The notes below the pieces were generated by a model that saw nothing but the letters and a program-made list of their open reading frames with translations, was not told where the DNA came from and made no database searches. DNA of 52,489 nt from Mariniphaga sp. (GTDB lineage: Bacteria; Bacteroidota; Bacteroidia; Bacteroidales; Prolixibacteraceae). Position 1 is the first letter of the stretch, and each line of letters begins with the position of its first letter. The position numbers and the translations under genes were made by a program. The DNA is taken from positions 1 through 52,489 of the forward strand of contig JAHYIT010000020.1 in assembly GCA_019429205.1 (NCBI GenBank). Reading direction: 5' to 3'. Positions 44,202 through 51,672 of this stretch are shown piece by piece.

Positions 44202-45319
44202 AGTTTTCCTTTTGTCGATGGCAATTCAAAATTAAACAAATCTCGTTTAACGGCCATTTTTATGGCTTTGGCAAGTGCTTTAAATATAGCTTCAATTTTA
44301 TGATGTTCGTTGGTGCCCTCCGCTTTAATGTTGAGGTTGCATTTAGCAGCATCGGAAAACGATTTGAAAAAGTGCATGAACATTTCGGTAGGCATGTCGC
44401 CCACTTTTTCGCGTTTGAATTCAGTCTCCCATACCAGCCAGGGTCGTCCGCCAAAATCGATGGCCACCTGTGCCAGACAGTCGTCCATGGGCAGACAGAA
44501 GCCGTAACGTTCCATACCTTTTTTGTTGCCAACGGCTTTTTGAAAAGCTTCCCCCAATGCCAGCGCCGTATCTTCAATGGTGTGATGTTCGTCCACTTCC
44601 AAATCGCCTTTTACCGAAATTTCGAGGTCAACACCGGCATGGCGGCCAATCTGGTTCAGCATGTGGTCGAAAAAGTTCAGACCGGTAAAAATGTTGCAAA
44701 CACCAGACCCATCCAGATTCAGCCGGACGAAAATGTCGGTTTCTTTGGTTGTACGTTTCACTTCAGCCGTTCGCTCGGGTGAAGCCACGCAGGCATAAAT
44801 GTCGTCCCAGTCGCTGGAAATCAACACGCAATGTCTTGCAAGTCCGGCTTTTCCCAATTCTTCAGACAAACTCCCGTTGTTGATAAGAATTCCCTTGGCG
44901 CCCAGGTTTTTGGCCAGTTCAATGTCAGTTAGACGATCGCCAATTACAAAACTGTTGGGCAAATCGTAATCGCCCTTCATGTATTTTCCCATTAGCCCTG
45001 TCCTTGGTTTACGGGTCGGTGCATTGTCGGCAGGAAAACTTTTGTCGATAAGAATATCGTCAAACGTTATGCCTTCGTTTTCAAACGCTTTCAGCATCTT
45101 ATTTTGTGCCGGCCAAAACGTTTCTTCGGGGTAGGAATCCGTTCCCAGTCCGTCCTGATTGGACACAATGACCAATTCGTAATCCAGATTTTTTTGGATG
45201 TTGAACAAGTTGCGGAAAACACCGGGGATAAACTCCAGTTTTTCCAGCGAGTCGATTTGCTCGTCTTCCGGTTCAAAAATCAACGTTCCGTCACGGTCAA
45301 TAAATAGTGCTTTTTTCAT
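44198..45319 (-). CDS. hisB: Bifunctional histidinol-phosphatase / imidazoleglycerol-phosphate dehydratase
   Basis: 373 residues. Residues 1-165 are the HAD-type histidinol phosphatase ('[16 protein letters not shown]', '[16 protein letters not shown]'). Residues ~180-373 are the dehydratase with Mn-binding His repeats '[17 protein letters not shown]' and '[17 protein letters not shown]'. The fusion is typical of enterobacteria and Bacteroidota. Downstream purU overlaps its end by four bases, and heptamer repeats occupy its upstream spacer. Confidence 0.97.
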   Translation of the reverse strand: MKKALFIDRDGTLIFEPEDEQIDSLEKLEFIPGVFRNLFNIQKNLDYELVIVSNQDGLGTDSYPEETFWPAQNKMLKAFENEGITFDDILIDKSFPADNAPTRKPRTGLMGKYMKGDYDLPNSFVIGDRLTDIELAKNLGAKGILINNGSLSEELGKAGLARHCVLISSDWDDIYACVASPERTAEVKRTTKETDIFVRLNLDGSGVCNIFTGLNFFDHMLNQIGRHAGVDLEISVKGDLEVDEHHTIEDTALALGEAFQKAVGNKKGMERYGFCLPMDDCLAQVAIDFGGRPWLVWETEFKREKVGDMPTEMFMHFFKSFSDAAKCNLNIKAEGTNEHHKIEAIFKALAKAIKMAVKRDLFNFELPSTKGKL

Positions 45320-45324
45320 ATCGT

Positions 45325-45357
45325 AGTTTAAAGTTCAAAGTTCAAAGTACAAAGTTA
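45325..45357 (-). repeat. Tandem heptamer repeat upstream of hisB
   Basis: About four copies of the family heptamer (TTTAAAG, TTCAAAG, TTCAAAG, TACAAAG on the plus strand), six bases upstream of the hisB ATG. Confidence 0.65.
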
Positions 45358-45397
45358 GGTGTTTGAATATAATAGTCGCGTGAAAGAATGAACTTGT

Positions 45398-46429
45398 TCA
45401 TATTAAGTTTTTTAGCGCTTTTAGTAATTGTTCGTTTTCATCGGATGTACCTATAGTAATTCGCAGGCTGTCTTCACAAAGATGTACTTTGGAGCGGTCG
45501 CGTACAATCACGCCATTTTCCTTCAGGTATTCGTAAATGCCCCGTGCATCGTGCATTTTTACGAGGATAAAATTGGCATCTGACGAGAAAATTTTTACGA
45601 CAAATGGAAAATCAGAAAGAAGCGTTTTCATTTTTTCCCGTTCAGCGATGAGTAATTTCACCCATTTTTCAACCTTGTCGCGGTTTTCAATCAACTCCAT
45701 TGCCTTTTGCTGGGTCAGTATATTCAGGTTATAAGGGTATTTTATTTTGTTGAGAACCGAAACGATTTCGAAGGCAGCAAAAGCCATCCCGAGCCTGATT
45801 CCTGCCATTCCCCAGGCTTTGGAAAAGGTTTGCAGAATCACCAGGTTTGGGTAGTCATTCATAAGTGGCAGCAACGATTTTCCGGGTGCAAAGTCGATGT
45901 AGGCTTCATCCAGCACTACAATTCCTCCGAAGTTTTTCACCACTTCCAAAACCGATTCTTTACTGAGGCAGTTGCCCGTTGGATTGTTGGGCGAGCAAAG
46001 AAAAACCAGCTTTGTTTTTTCATCGGTTGAGGCCATTAGTTTTTGAACATCCAGTTCAAATGTTTCGGTAAGCGATACTTTTTTTACTTCAGCATTGTTG
46101 ATGCCCGCCGCCACCTGGTACATGCCGTAGGTGGGGTCTATGGAAACCACATTGTCTTCTCCCGGTTCGCAAAATGCCCGAATGAGCAGGTCGATGGGCT
46201 CGTCGCTGCCATTACCCAAGAAAATCTGCCCGGGCATCACATCTTTCAGCAGGGCAATTTTTTCCTTGAGTTCCCTTTGCAACGGGTCGGGATAGCGGTT
46301 GTAAGGCTGGTTAAACGGATTTTCGTTGGCATCGAGAAAAACCATCGCCTCGCCAGAAAACTCGTTCCGTGCCGAAGAGTAAGGTTTTAGGGATTTTATG
46401 TTTTTGCGAAGAAGATTATCTATGTTCAT
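45398..46429 (-). CDS. hisC: Histidinol-phosphate aminotransferase
   Basis: A PLP-dependent class II aminotransferase, 343 residues. The PLP lysine is in 'LQTFSKAWGMAGIRLG' (residue ~205); 'FLGNGSDEPIDLLIRAF' (~70) and 'LCSPNNPTGNCLSKE' (~145) form the cofactor site, and 'VLDEAYIDFA' is the Asp/Tyr contact. It converts imidazole acetol phosphate to histidinol phosphate. The usual adjacency to hisD is broken by the antisense DUF4160-DUF2442 pair; 507 bases separate the two his genes. Confidence 0.96.
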   Translation of the reverse strand: MNIDNLLRKNIKSLKPYSSARNEFSGEAMVFLDANENPFNQPYNRYPDPLQRELKEKIALLKDVMPGQIFLGNGSDEPIDLLIRAFCEPGEDNVVSIDPTYGMYQVAAGINNAEVKKVSLTETFELDVQKLMASTDEKTKLVFLCSPNNPTGNCLSKESVLEVVKNFGGIVVLDEAYIDFAPGKSLLPLMNDYPNLVILQTFSKAWGMAGIRLGMAFAAFEIVSVLNKIKYPYNLNILTQQKAMELIENRDKVEKWVKLLIAEREKMKTLLSDFPFVVKIFSSDANFILVKMHDARGIYEYLKENGVIVRDRSKVHLCEDSLRITIGTSDENEQLLKALKNLI

Positions 46430-46446
46430 AATTGATGTGAATTTAT

Positions 46447-46454
46447 TAAATTTG
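46447..46454 (+). promoter_or_regulatory. Candidate -7 box (TAAATTTG) for the DUF4160-DUF2442 pair
   Basis: An exact TAnnTTTG match between the hisC start and the DUF4160 ATG, ending seven bases before that ATG. It faces against his-operon transcription. Confidence 0.5.
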
Positions 46455-46461
46455 TTCTCAG

Positions 46462-46701
46462 ATGAGTCCTACAGTATTTAAAAAACGGAATTACAGGTTT
46501 TTCTTTTTCTCTCGTGAAGAAAAAAGAATTCATATCCATGTAATAAGTCCTGATGGGGAAGCCAAATTTTGGATTGAACCTGAAATTGAATTGGTAAAAA
46601 AGGTTGGATTCAACCAGAAACAGATTAAATTGTTGGAACAAATAATTAAAGAAAACAGAGATGAAATCAGAAGCAGTTGGAGAAAACATTTTGGAAGTTG
46701 A
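46462..46701 (+). CDS. DUF4160 protein (first gene of a DUF4160-DUF2442 pair)
   Basis: 79 residues, a short DUF4160 protein: 'MSPTVFKKRNYRFFFFSREE', then 'RIHIHVISPDGEAKFWIEP' and 'EIELVKKVGFNQKQIKLLE'. The 'H(I/V)HV.....AKFWI.P' phrase is the family core. DUF4160 genes are commonly next to DUF2442 genes and are suspected toxin-antitoxin-like modules, but the activity is not established. It is transcribed opposite to the his operon in which it sits, and the next gene overlaps it by 41 bases. Confidence 0.85.
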   Translation: MSPTVFKKRNYRFFFFSREEKRIHIHVISPDGEAKFWIEPEIELVKKVGFNQKQIKLLEQIIKENRDEIRSSWRKHFGS

Positions 46702-46921
46702 AGTAACGAATATTTCAGAGCATGGATTTTGGCTACTGATTGGAGAAAAAGAATATTTCCTGCCCTTTAAAGAATTCCCCTGGTTTAAAGACGCAACAAT
46801 TGCTGAAATTTCAGATGTTGTTTTTCTGAACAACGAACACTTGTTTTGGGAAAAGCTTGATATTGACCTTACATTAGACATGATTGAGTATCCTGAGAAA
46901 TATCCTTTAATTTCAAAATAA
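46661..46921 (+). CDS. DUF2442 protein (second gene of a DUF4160-DUF2442 pair)
   Basis: 86 residues of DUF2442: 'ILEVEVTNISEHGFWLLIGEKEYFLPFKEFPWF' and 'DLTLDMIEYPEKYPLIS'. The family often follows DUF4160. The frame overlaps its partner by 41 bases, implying coupled translation and fixed stoichiometry. Its stop is only 15 bases before the hisD stop (convergent). No terminator is visible between them, so its transcript probably runs antisense into hisD. A second, isolated DUF2442 gene lies at 38.4 kb. Confidence 0.85.
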   Translation: MKSEAVGENILEVEVTNISEHGFWLLIGEKEYFLPFKEFPWFKDATIAEISDVVFLNNEHLFWEKLDIDLTLDMIEYPEKYPLISK

Positions 46922-46936
46922 ATTTAGAATTTTGAT

Positions 46937-48220
46937 TCAATTAATCTCCTTCAATCGCAACGTAATAGCATTTTTATGCGCCTCCAACTGTTCGGCAGCA
47001 GCCATGGTTTCAATGGCTGAGCCAATAGATTTTAATCCATTTTCGGTAATCTCCTGAAACGTAATTTTTTTCATAAAACTGTCGAGATTGACGCCGCTGT
47101 ATGAATGTGCCCAGCCGTTTGTCGGAAGCGTGTGGTTGGTTCCCGAGGCATAATCGCCGGCGCTTTCAGGCGTAAAGTTTCCCAGGAAAACCGAACCTGC
47201 ATTAATCACTTTTTCAGCCAGTTCTCTGTAATTTTTTGTGGAAAGAATCAAGTGCTCCGGTGCATATTCATTAATTAAATCCACGGTTTTCTGTTCATTT
47301 TCCATCACAATCAACACGCTGTTTTCAAGCGATTTTTTTGCAAATTCTTTTCGGGGAAGTTTTTCCAGTTGCAGGCTGATTTCTGACTGTACTTTTTCAA
47401 CCAACTCCCGGCTGTTGGCAACAAGAATTACCTGGCTGTCGGCACCATGCTCGGCCTGCGATAACAGGTCGGATGCCACAAAAACCGGATTGGCCGATTC
47501 GTCTGCAACTACCATCACTTCCGACGGGCCGGCAGGCATATCGATGGCTACTTCGTTCATGCTCACCAATTGTTTGGCGGCGGTAACGTACTGGTTGCCC
47601 GGACCGAAAATTTTATAGACTTTTGGCACAGATTCCGTTCCGTAAGCCATAGCGCCAATGGCCTGAATGCCACCCAGCCTGAAAACTTTTTTCACTCCGG
47701 CAAATTTAGCTGCAAACAGAATGGCCGGATGAATTTTTCCATTTTTTCCCGGTGGAGTGCACAGCACAATTTCTTTGCAACCTGCAATACGTGCCGGAAT
47801 GGCCAGCATTAGTACCGTGGAAAACAGTGGTGCAGTTCCACCCGGAATGTACAATCCCACTTTTTCGATGGCCACTGCTTTTTGCCAGCAGGTAACTCCC
47901 GGCATGGTTTCAATTTTCCGGAATTCCGATTTTTGTGCTGCATGAAATTTTTCAATATTGGCAGAAGCCAGTTCGATTGCTTTTTTTAATTCGGGGCCTA
48001 TCTGATTTTCAGCCACGGTCAATTCTTCCTCCGAAATCAGGAATTCCTCCAAATCAACTCCATCAAACTTTTTGGTGTATTTCCGTAAAGCAATGTCTCC
48101 GGTTTGTTTTATTTCGTTTAAAACAGCCTGAACGGTTTCATATAAACCCGAAACATCCAGCAACGGCCGCTGCAGGATTTGGGACCAAAGGGTTTTATCG
48201 GGATTGAAGTATATTTTCAT
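46937..48220 (-). CDS. hisD: Histidinol dehydrogenase
   Basis: A Zn- and NAD-dependent enzyme for the last two steps of histidine synthesis. 427 residues: 'GLYIPGGTAPLFSTVLMLAIPA' (residues ~130-150), 'FGPGNQYVTAAKQLV', 'DMPAGPSEVMVVADESA', and the Zn/catalytic region 'LLSQAEHGADSQVILV' with the conserved Gln-His, plus 'EHLIL' and 'SGTNHTLPT' near the end. It follows hisG by 39 bases. In that spacer GTGTACTTAA occurs twice. Confidence 0.97.
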   Translation of the reverse strand: MKIYFNPDKTLWSQILQRPLLDVSGLYETVQAVLNEIKQTGDIALRKYTKKFDGVDLEEFLISEEELTVAENQIGPELKKAIELASANIEKFHAAQKSEFRKIETMPGVTCWQKAVAIEKVGLYIPGGTAPLFSTVLMLAIPARIAGCKEIVLCTPPGKNGKIHPAILFAAKFAGVKKVFRLGGIQAIGAMAYGTESVPKVYKIFGPGNQYVTAAKQLVSMNEVAIDMPAGPSEVMVVADESANPVFVASDLLSQAEHGADSQVILVANSRELVEKVQSEISLQLEKLPRKEFAKKSLENSVLIVMENEQKTVDLINEYAPEHLILSTKNYRELAEKVINAGSVFLGNFTPESAGDYASGTNHTLPTNGWAHSYSGVNLDSFMKKITFQEITENGLKSIGSAIETMAAAEQLEAHKNAITLRLKEIN

Positions 48221-48259
48221 TGTCTGTGTACTTAATACTGTGTACTTAAATCTACTCTG

Positions 48260-49117
48260 TTAGAAAATCATCTTCTCAATCGGCACAACCAGAATTCCTT
48301 CGGCGCCGGCTTTTTTCAGCTTGCCAATGATTTCCCAGAAATCGTCTTCGGCAATTACCGAATGCATGGAGCTCCAGCCTTCCTGGGCCAGCGGAACTAT
48401 GGTGGGGCTTTTCATTCCGGGAAGCAGACTTGCTACCTCCTGAATTTTTTCGTTGGGCGTGTTCAGTAAAATGTATTTTTTGCCTACAGAACGTTGTACC
48501 GATTCCATTCGGAAAATCAGTTCGTCCAAAATTTCCTGTTTTTGCGGAGAAAGATTGGGTTTGGCAATCAGCACTGCTTCAGAATGGATTACCACTTCCA
48601 CTTCTTTCAATCTGTTGCTTACCAATGTAGAACCCGAACTTACAATGTCGAAAATGGCATCGGCCAGGCCAATTCCCGGTGCAATTTCTACCGAACCGCT
48701 AATGACATGAATTTCTGCTTCAATCTGGTTCTCGTTCAAAAACTTCTGCAAAATGTGCGGGTAGGAAGTGGCAATTTTTTTCCCGTTAAAAAACTCCGGG
48801 CCGGGGTAATCCAGCGATTTGGGAATAGCCAGTGACAACCTGCATTTGCTAAATCCCAGACGTTTGGCAATGACCACGTTTTCGCCTTTTTCCAGCATTT
48901 CGTTTTCGCCAACAATGCCCACATCGGCCACGCCATCGGCCACGGTTTGCGGGATGTCGTCGTCGCGCAGGAACAAGGCTTCCATCGGAAAATTTCCCGC
49001 TTCCGATACCAGTTTTCTTCTGCCAATGGTTAAATCGATGCCCGATTCCTGAATCAGTTTCATCGAATCTTCATTGAGTCTTCCTTTGGTTTGAATGGCA
49101 ATCTTTAATTTATCCAT
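48260..49117 (-). CDS. hisG: ATP phosphoribosyltransferase (long form)
   Basis: First, committed step of histidine synthesis: ATP + PRPP to phosphoribosyl-ATP. 285 residues means the long, hexameric form with its own C-terminal regulatory domain (residues ~215-285, where histidine binds), so no HisZ is needed. 'IAIQTKGRLNEDSMKLIQESG' and 'DVGIVGENEMLEKGENV' lie in the N-terminal part; 'GLADAIFDIVSSGSTLVSNRL' is the PRPP loop. It is the first structural gene behind the attenuator leader. Confidence 0.97.
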   Translation of the reverse strand: MDKLKIAIQTKGRLNEDSMKLIQESGIDLTIGRRKLVSEAGNFPMEALFLRDDDIPQTVADGVADVGIVGENEMLEKGENVVIAKRLGFSKCRLSLAIPKSLDYPGPEFFNGKKIATSYPHILQKFLNENQIEAEIHVISGSVEIAPGIGLADAIFDIVSSGSTLVSNRLKEVEVVIHSEAVLIAKPNLSPQKQEILDELIFRMESVQRSVGKKYILLNTPNEKIQEVASLLPGMKSPTIVPLAQEGWSSMHSVIAEDDFWEIIGKLKKAGAEGILVVPIEKMIF

Positions 49118-49156
49118 GTTTTTGTCTTTTCAATTTCTCAATTAATTGGGACAGAT

Positions 49157-49181
49157 CCCGAATCGCTTCGCTTTTCGGGAT
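49157..49181. repeat. Small inverted repeat in the hisG leader
   Basis: ATCCCGAA and TTCGGGAT flank a short CG-containing loop. The same TCCCGA/TCGGGA palindrome occurs in the element at 26.4 kb. A second inverted repeat, AAGTTTTTAC/GTAAAAACTT, lies at about 49193-49227, between it and the attenuator terminator. Confidence 0.45.
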
Positions 49182-49236
49182 TCGTTCGATAATAAGTTTT
49201 TACTTCGTTAATAAACTCGTAAAAACTTTATCTCAC

Positions 49237-49265
49237 GAAAAAGGCCTGCCATTCTGGCAAGCCTC
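49237..49265 (-). terminator. Attenuator terminator of the his operon
   Basis: On the minus strand AGGCTTGCCA pairs with TGGCAGGCCT over 10 positions (one G-T) around a GAA loop, followed by TTTTTC. It lies 52 bases after the leader-peptide stop and about 120 bases before the hisG start, so it would stop transcription before the structural genes. Confidence 0.8.
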
Positions 49266-49317
49266 TGGTTCAATATCTTTTAAAAATTACGACAAAACAA
49301 CCCTGACCTACCAACCG

Positions 49318-49362
49318 TTAGGTTTTGTAATGATGGCCGTAATGTCCTAATCCGTAATTCAT
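49318..49362 (-). CDS. hisL: Histidine-operon leader peptide MNYGLGHYGHHYKT
   Basis: A 14-codon frame with three His codons (7, 10, 11) and four Tyr or Lys neighbours, located between the presumed hisG promoter and the attenuator terminator. In a translating-ribosome attenuator, stalling at the His codons changes RNA folding. CAAAACC at the last codons can pair with GGTTGTTTTG just downstream, giving an alternative helix. I could not settle the exact antiterminator. The candidate -7 box at 49420-49429 (TTAAAATTTG) has one extra spacer base compared with TAnnTTTG. Confidence 0.72.
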   Translation of the reverse strand: MNYGLGHYGHHYKT

Positions 49363-49492
49363 AATTGTTTATTATTTTCTGCAATAATAAGTATTAATTT
49401 CAACCCATGCAACGGCTTACAAATTTTAAGCTAATTGTTAAAAATTAATTTACGCAAAAATGGGTTGATTTTTAACTTTTTTCTTTGAATAT

Positions 49493-49506
49493 TGCAATCG
49501 GTTGCA
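49493..49506. promoter_or_regulatory. LacI-type operator-like palindrome upstream of GH105
   Basis: TGCAATCGGTTGCA is a 14-bp palindrome (TGCAA-n-CG-n-TTGCA) with the central CG of LacI-family operators, 37 bases before the GH105 ATG. No LacI-family gene is in the window. Confidence 0.45.
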
Positions 49507-49543
49507 TTAAATTGTACCGTAAATAATAAACAGATATTCAACC

Positions 49544-50650
49544 ATGAAAAAACTACTTGCAGCCATTTTTTTGTTTTTGTTCCTGGCCGGAACAACAAAC
49601 GCCCAAAAAGCCGGAAATGAAAAGCTTTTTGAAGATTCTTACATTAAGCAAACCATGCGAAACGCGCTCGACTGGCAATTAAGTCATCCGAAACACAAAT
49701 TGTGGGACTGGACCAACGGTGCATTTTACGCCGGAGTGTTTGCTGCATACGAAACGTTGGAGAGTGACAATATTTACAAGGCCATTCACGCCATGGGCGA
49801 ATCAAATAAATGGAAACCCGGACCGAGGTTGCACCATGCCGATGACCATGTAATTTGTCAGACTTACATTGATATGTACCGGATTTCCAACGAAAAGAAA
49901 ATGATTCAACCTTTTATTGAAACGATGGATGAATTTATGGCAACACCTTATGAAACAGGCGGTATCAGAAAAGTTACATGGTGGTGGTGCGATGCCCTGT
50001 TTATGGCTCCGCCTGCATTGGTAAAACTGGGTGTAACTTTCGATGATAAAAAGTATTTTGAATTGAATGACAAACTTTTTAAAGAATGTTATGATTTGCT
50101 TTACGATAAAGAAGAACATTTGTATGCCCGCGATATTCGCTATAAATGGGATGAACCCGATATTGAAGTAATTAAAGAAGCCAACGGGAAAAAGATTTTC
50201 TGGTCGCGTGGAAACGGCTGGGTAATGGGCGGCCTGGTTCGTGTATTGGAGGAGTTGCCAGAGAACTGGCCAACCCGCAATTTTTATTTGGAGAATTACA
50301 CAGAAATGGCTGAAAAAATTGTTTCGCTGCAACAGGACGACGGGTTATGGCGTGCCAGTCTGCTCGACCCGAATTCTTATCCGGGCGGCGAAGCCAGTGG
50401 ATCCGGATTTTATACTTACGCTTTGGCCTGGGGCATTAACCATGGGATTCTTGACCGCGAAAAATATTTACCGGTTGTTGAAAAAGCATGGGCAGGAATG
50501 AATTCGCTGATTCAACCTGATGGCCGTGTGGGCTGGGTGCAACCCATTGGCGCCGACCCACGCAAAAATTTCTCAGCCGAAAGCTGGGAAGTTTACGGTA
50601 CCGGAGCATATCTGCTTGCAGGCAGCGAAGTGATTAAGCTGGAGAGATAA
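49544..50650 (+). CDS. Unsaturated rhamnogalacturonyl hydrolase, glycoside hydrolase family 105/88
   Basis: 368 residues, signal peptide with cleavage near TNAQ. It cleaves the unsaturated uronic sugar left by pectate-type lyases (YteR/YesR-like). 'WDWTNGAFYAGVFAAYE' (residues ~54-70), 'HHADDHVICQTYIDMY' (~97-112), the catalytic Asp150 in 'VTWWWCDALFMAPP', and 'FWSRGNGWVMGGLVRVLEELP' are family features. It is a single plus-strand gene with a LacI-like operator upstream and a perfect terminator downstream. No lyase partner lies in the window. Confidence 0.93.
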   Translation: MKKLLAAIFLFLFLAGTTNAQKAGNEKLFEDSYIKQTMRNALDWQLSHPKHKLWDWTNGAFYAGVFAAYETLESDNIYKAIHAMGESNKWKPGPRLHHADDHVICQTYIDMYRISNEKKMIQPFIETMDEFMATPYETGGIRKVTWWWCDALFMAPPALVKLGVTFDDKKYFELNDKLFKECYDLLYDKEEHLYARDIRYKWDEPDIEVIKEANGKKIFWSRGNGWVMGGLVRVLEELPENWPTRNFYLENYTEMAEKIVSLQQDDGLWRASLLDPNSYPGGEASGSGFYTYALAWGINHGILDREKYLPVVEKAWAGMNSLIQPDGRVGWVQPIGADPRKNFSAESWEVYGTGAYLLAGSEVIKLER

Positions 50651-50668
50651 TATAATTTGATCATTAGA

Positions 50669-50712
50669 AACAGGCCGTTAAGGATTTTAAAAACTTAACG
50701 GCCTGTTTTTTT
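50669..50712 (+). terminator. Strong intrinsic terminator after GH105
   Basis: AACAGGCCGTTAAG pairs perfectly with CTTAACGGCCTGTT (14 bp), followed by TTTTTT. The A-rich other side lets it also work for the minus-strand gene whose stop is at 50711. Confidence 0.92.
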
Positions 50713-51091
50713 ATTCAGTAACATCAATCTTAGTGGCTTCAAACGGTAAATCACCTTCGGGTGTATTGGCCGTTCCTTTCATTTTGTTTCCTTCAAAAGT
50801 GGCTTTGATTGGAACGTAATTATATTCTACATTAATGCCAAATTTCAAAACATTTTCTTCGAATTTAACGTCTTTTAATTCCACTTTTGTTCCATCGGCA
50901 AATTTAATTTCGCCAGCAAGAACTCCTTCTTTTTCAAGAATAACAATGGAACCTGTTTCATAGCCATAAGGCGCCTGAGGACTTTTGAATTTCCATTCGC
51001 CCAAAACATCTTTATTTACAGGTGTTGCGGCTGCATTAAATACGGTTGTGGCAAGAAGTGCCAGCGTCATAAAAATCAGAATTTTTTTCAT
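50711..51091 (-). CDS. Small secreted protein, unknown function
   Basis: About 126 residues from the ATG at 51091 (MKKILIFMTL); a longer frame starting at 51130 adds 13 residues ahead of the signal sequence and is unlikely. Signal peptide, cleavage near AAAT. The mature part is a small beta-rich domain: 'LGEWKFKSPQAPYGYETGSIVI', 'GEIKFADGTKVELKDVKFEENVLKF', 'VPIKATFEGNKMKGTANTPEG'. The repeating 'GxIKFxDGxxxELKD' pattern recalls lipocalin-like or DUF-type small periplasmic proteins. Alone, convergent with GH105. Confidence 0.75.
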   Translation of the reverse strand: MKKILIFMTLALLATTVFNAAATPVNKDVLGEWKFKSPQAPYGYETGSIVILEKEGVLAGEIKFADGTKVELKDVKFEENVLKFGINVEYNYVPIKATFEGNKMKGTANTPEGDLPFEATKIDVTE

Positions 51092-51152
51092 TTTATACAG
51101 ATTTAAGTTTAACTCAGACAAATTTGTCACAGGAAATTGAATTTTCCAAAAA

Positions 51153-51506
51153 TTAATCTTCTTTTCTCACCAAAAGAAATTTATTGTTTTCAAGAGCCGA
51201 AAATCCCTGGTCATAACAAAAGTAATATACCCTGCCATTTTGGGTTTTGTAAATGTGGGTAAAGTAATTGAAATTAAATCCCTGTTTGACCATCACTCCT
51301 TTGTAGGTGGTGGTTTTGTCGTTTGGGTTCAGTTCTTTTAAAATGGAATGGTTTTTTTTCAAAATGCGGTTAATTTTTCGCATGTAGTTGCTGGTGTTGC
51401 CCAGTTTCTGGTTGTTCCAGGCATTGCGGCAGGCATCGCTGCAAAACTTCTGGTCGGCCCGGCCGCGCAGAGGTTCACCACATTCGAGGCATTTTCTTTG
51501 TTCCAT
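51153..51506 (-). CDS. Zinc-ribbon protein of unknown function
   Basis: 117 residues. The start 'RKCLECGEPLRGRADQKFCS' and 'DACRNAWNNQ' hold a CxxC...CxxxC ribbon typical of small nucleic-acid-binding domains. A long basic helix (residues ~35-60) and a mixed C-terminal part ('YKGVMVKQGFNFNYFTHIYKTQNG') follow. The family is common in Bacteroidota and I have no function for it. Its upstream spacer, shared with ssb, is full of operator-like repeats. Confidence 0.75.
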   Translation of the reverse strand: MEQRKCLECGEPLRGRADQKFCSDACRNAWNNQKLGNTSNYMRKINRILKKNHSILKELNPNDKTTTYKGVMVKQGFNFNYFTHIYKTQNGRVYYFCYDQGFSALENNKFLLVRKED

Positions 51507-51517
51507 CGTTTTATCGT

Positions 51518-51589
51518 TTTACAAACCGCTAACATACAAAAAAATATCCGTTTGTAAACGCTTGCAACCGCTTATAATCGGTTACAAAC
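51518..51589. repeat. Operator-like inverted repeats between the zinc-ribbon gene and ssb
   Basis: TTTACAAAC (51518-51526), GTTTGTAA (51550-51557) and TTACAAAC (51582-51589) form inverted pairs. Overlapping them, TTGTAAACGCTTGCAA (51552-51567) is a 16-bp palindrome with one mismatched pair and a central CG. Confidence 0.5.
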
Positions 51590-51622
51590 ATTTAAAAACC
51601 GGTTAACCTTTGGGGGCTGATT

Positions 51623-51630
51623 TACCTTTG
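51623..51630 (+). promoter_or_regulatory. Candidate -7 box (TACCTTTG) for ssb
   Basis: An exact TAnnTTTG match 42 bases before the ssb start codon. Confidence 0.5.
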
Positions 51631-51672
51631 GTGTACAATTTCGTTTTAGTTATTAATTTAAAATTTTGAATC

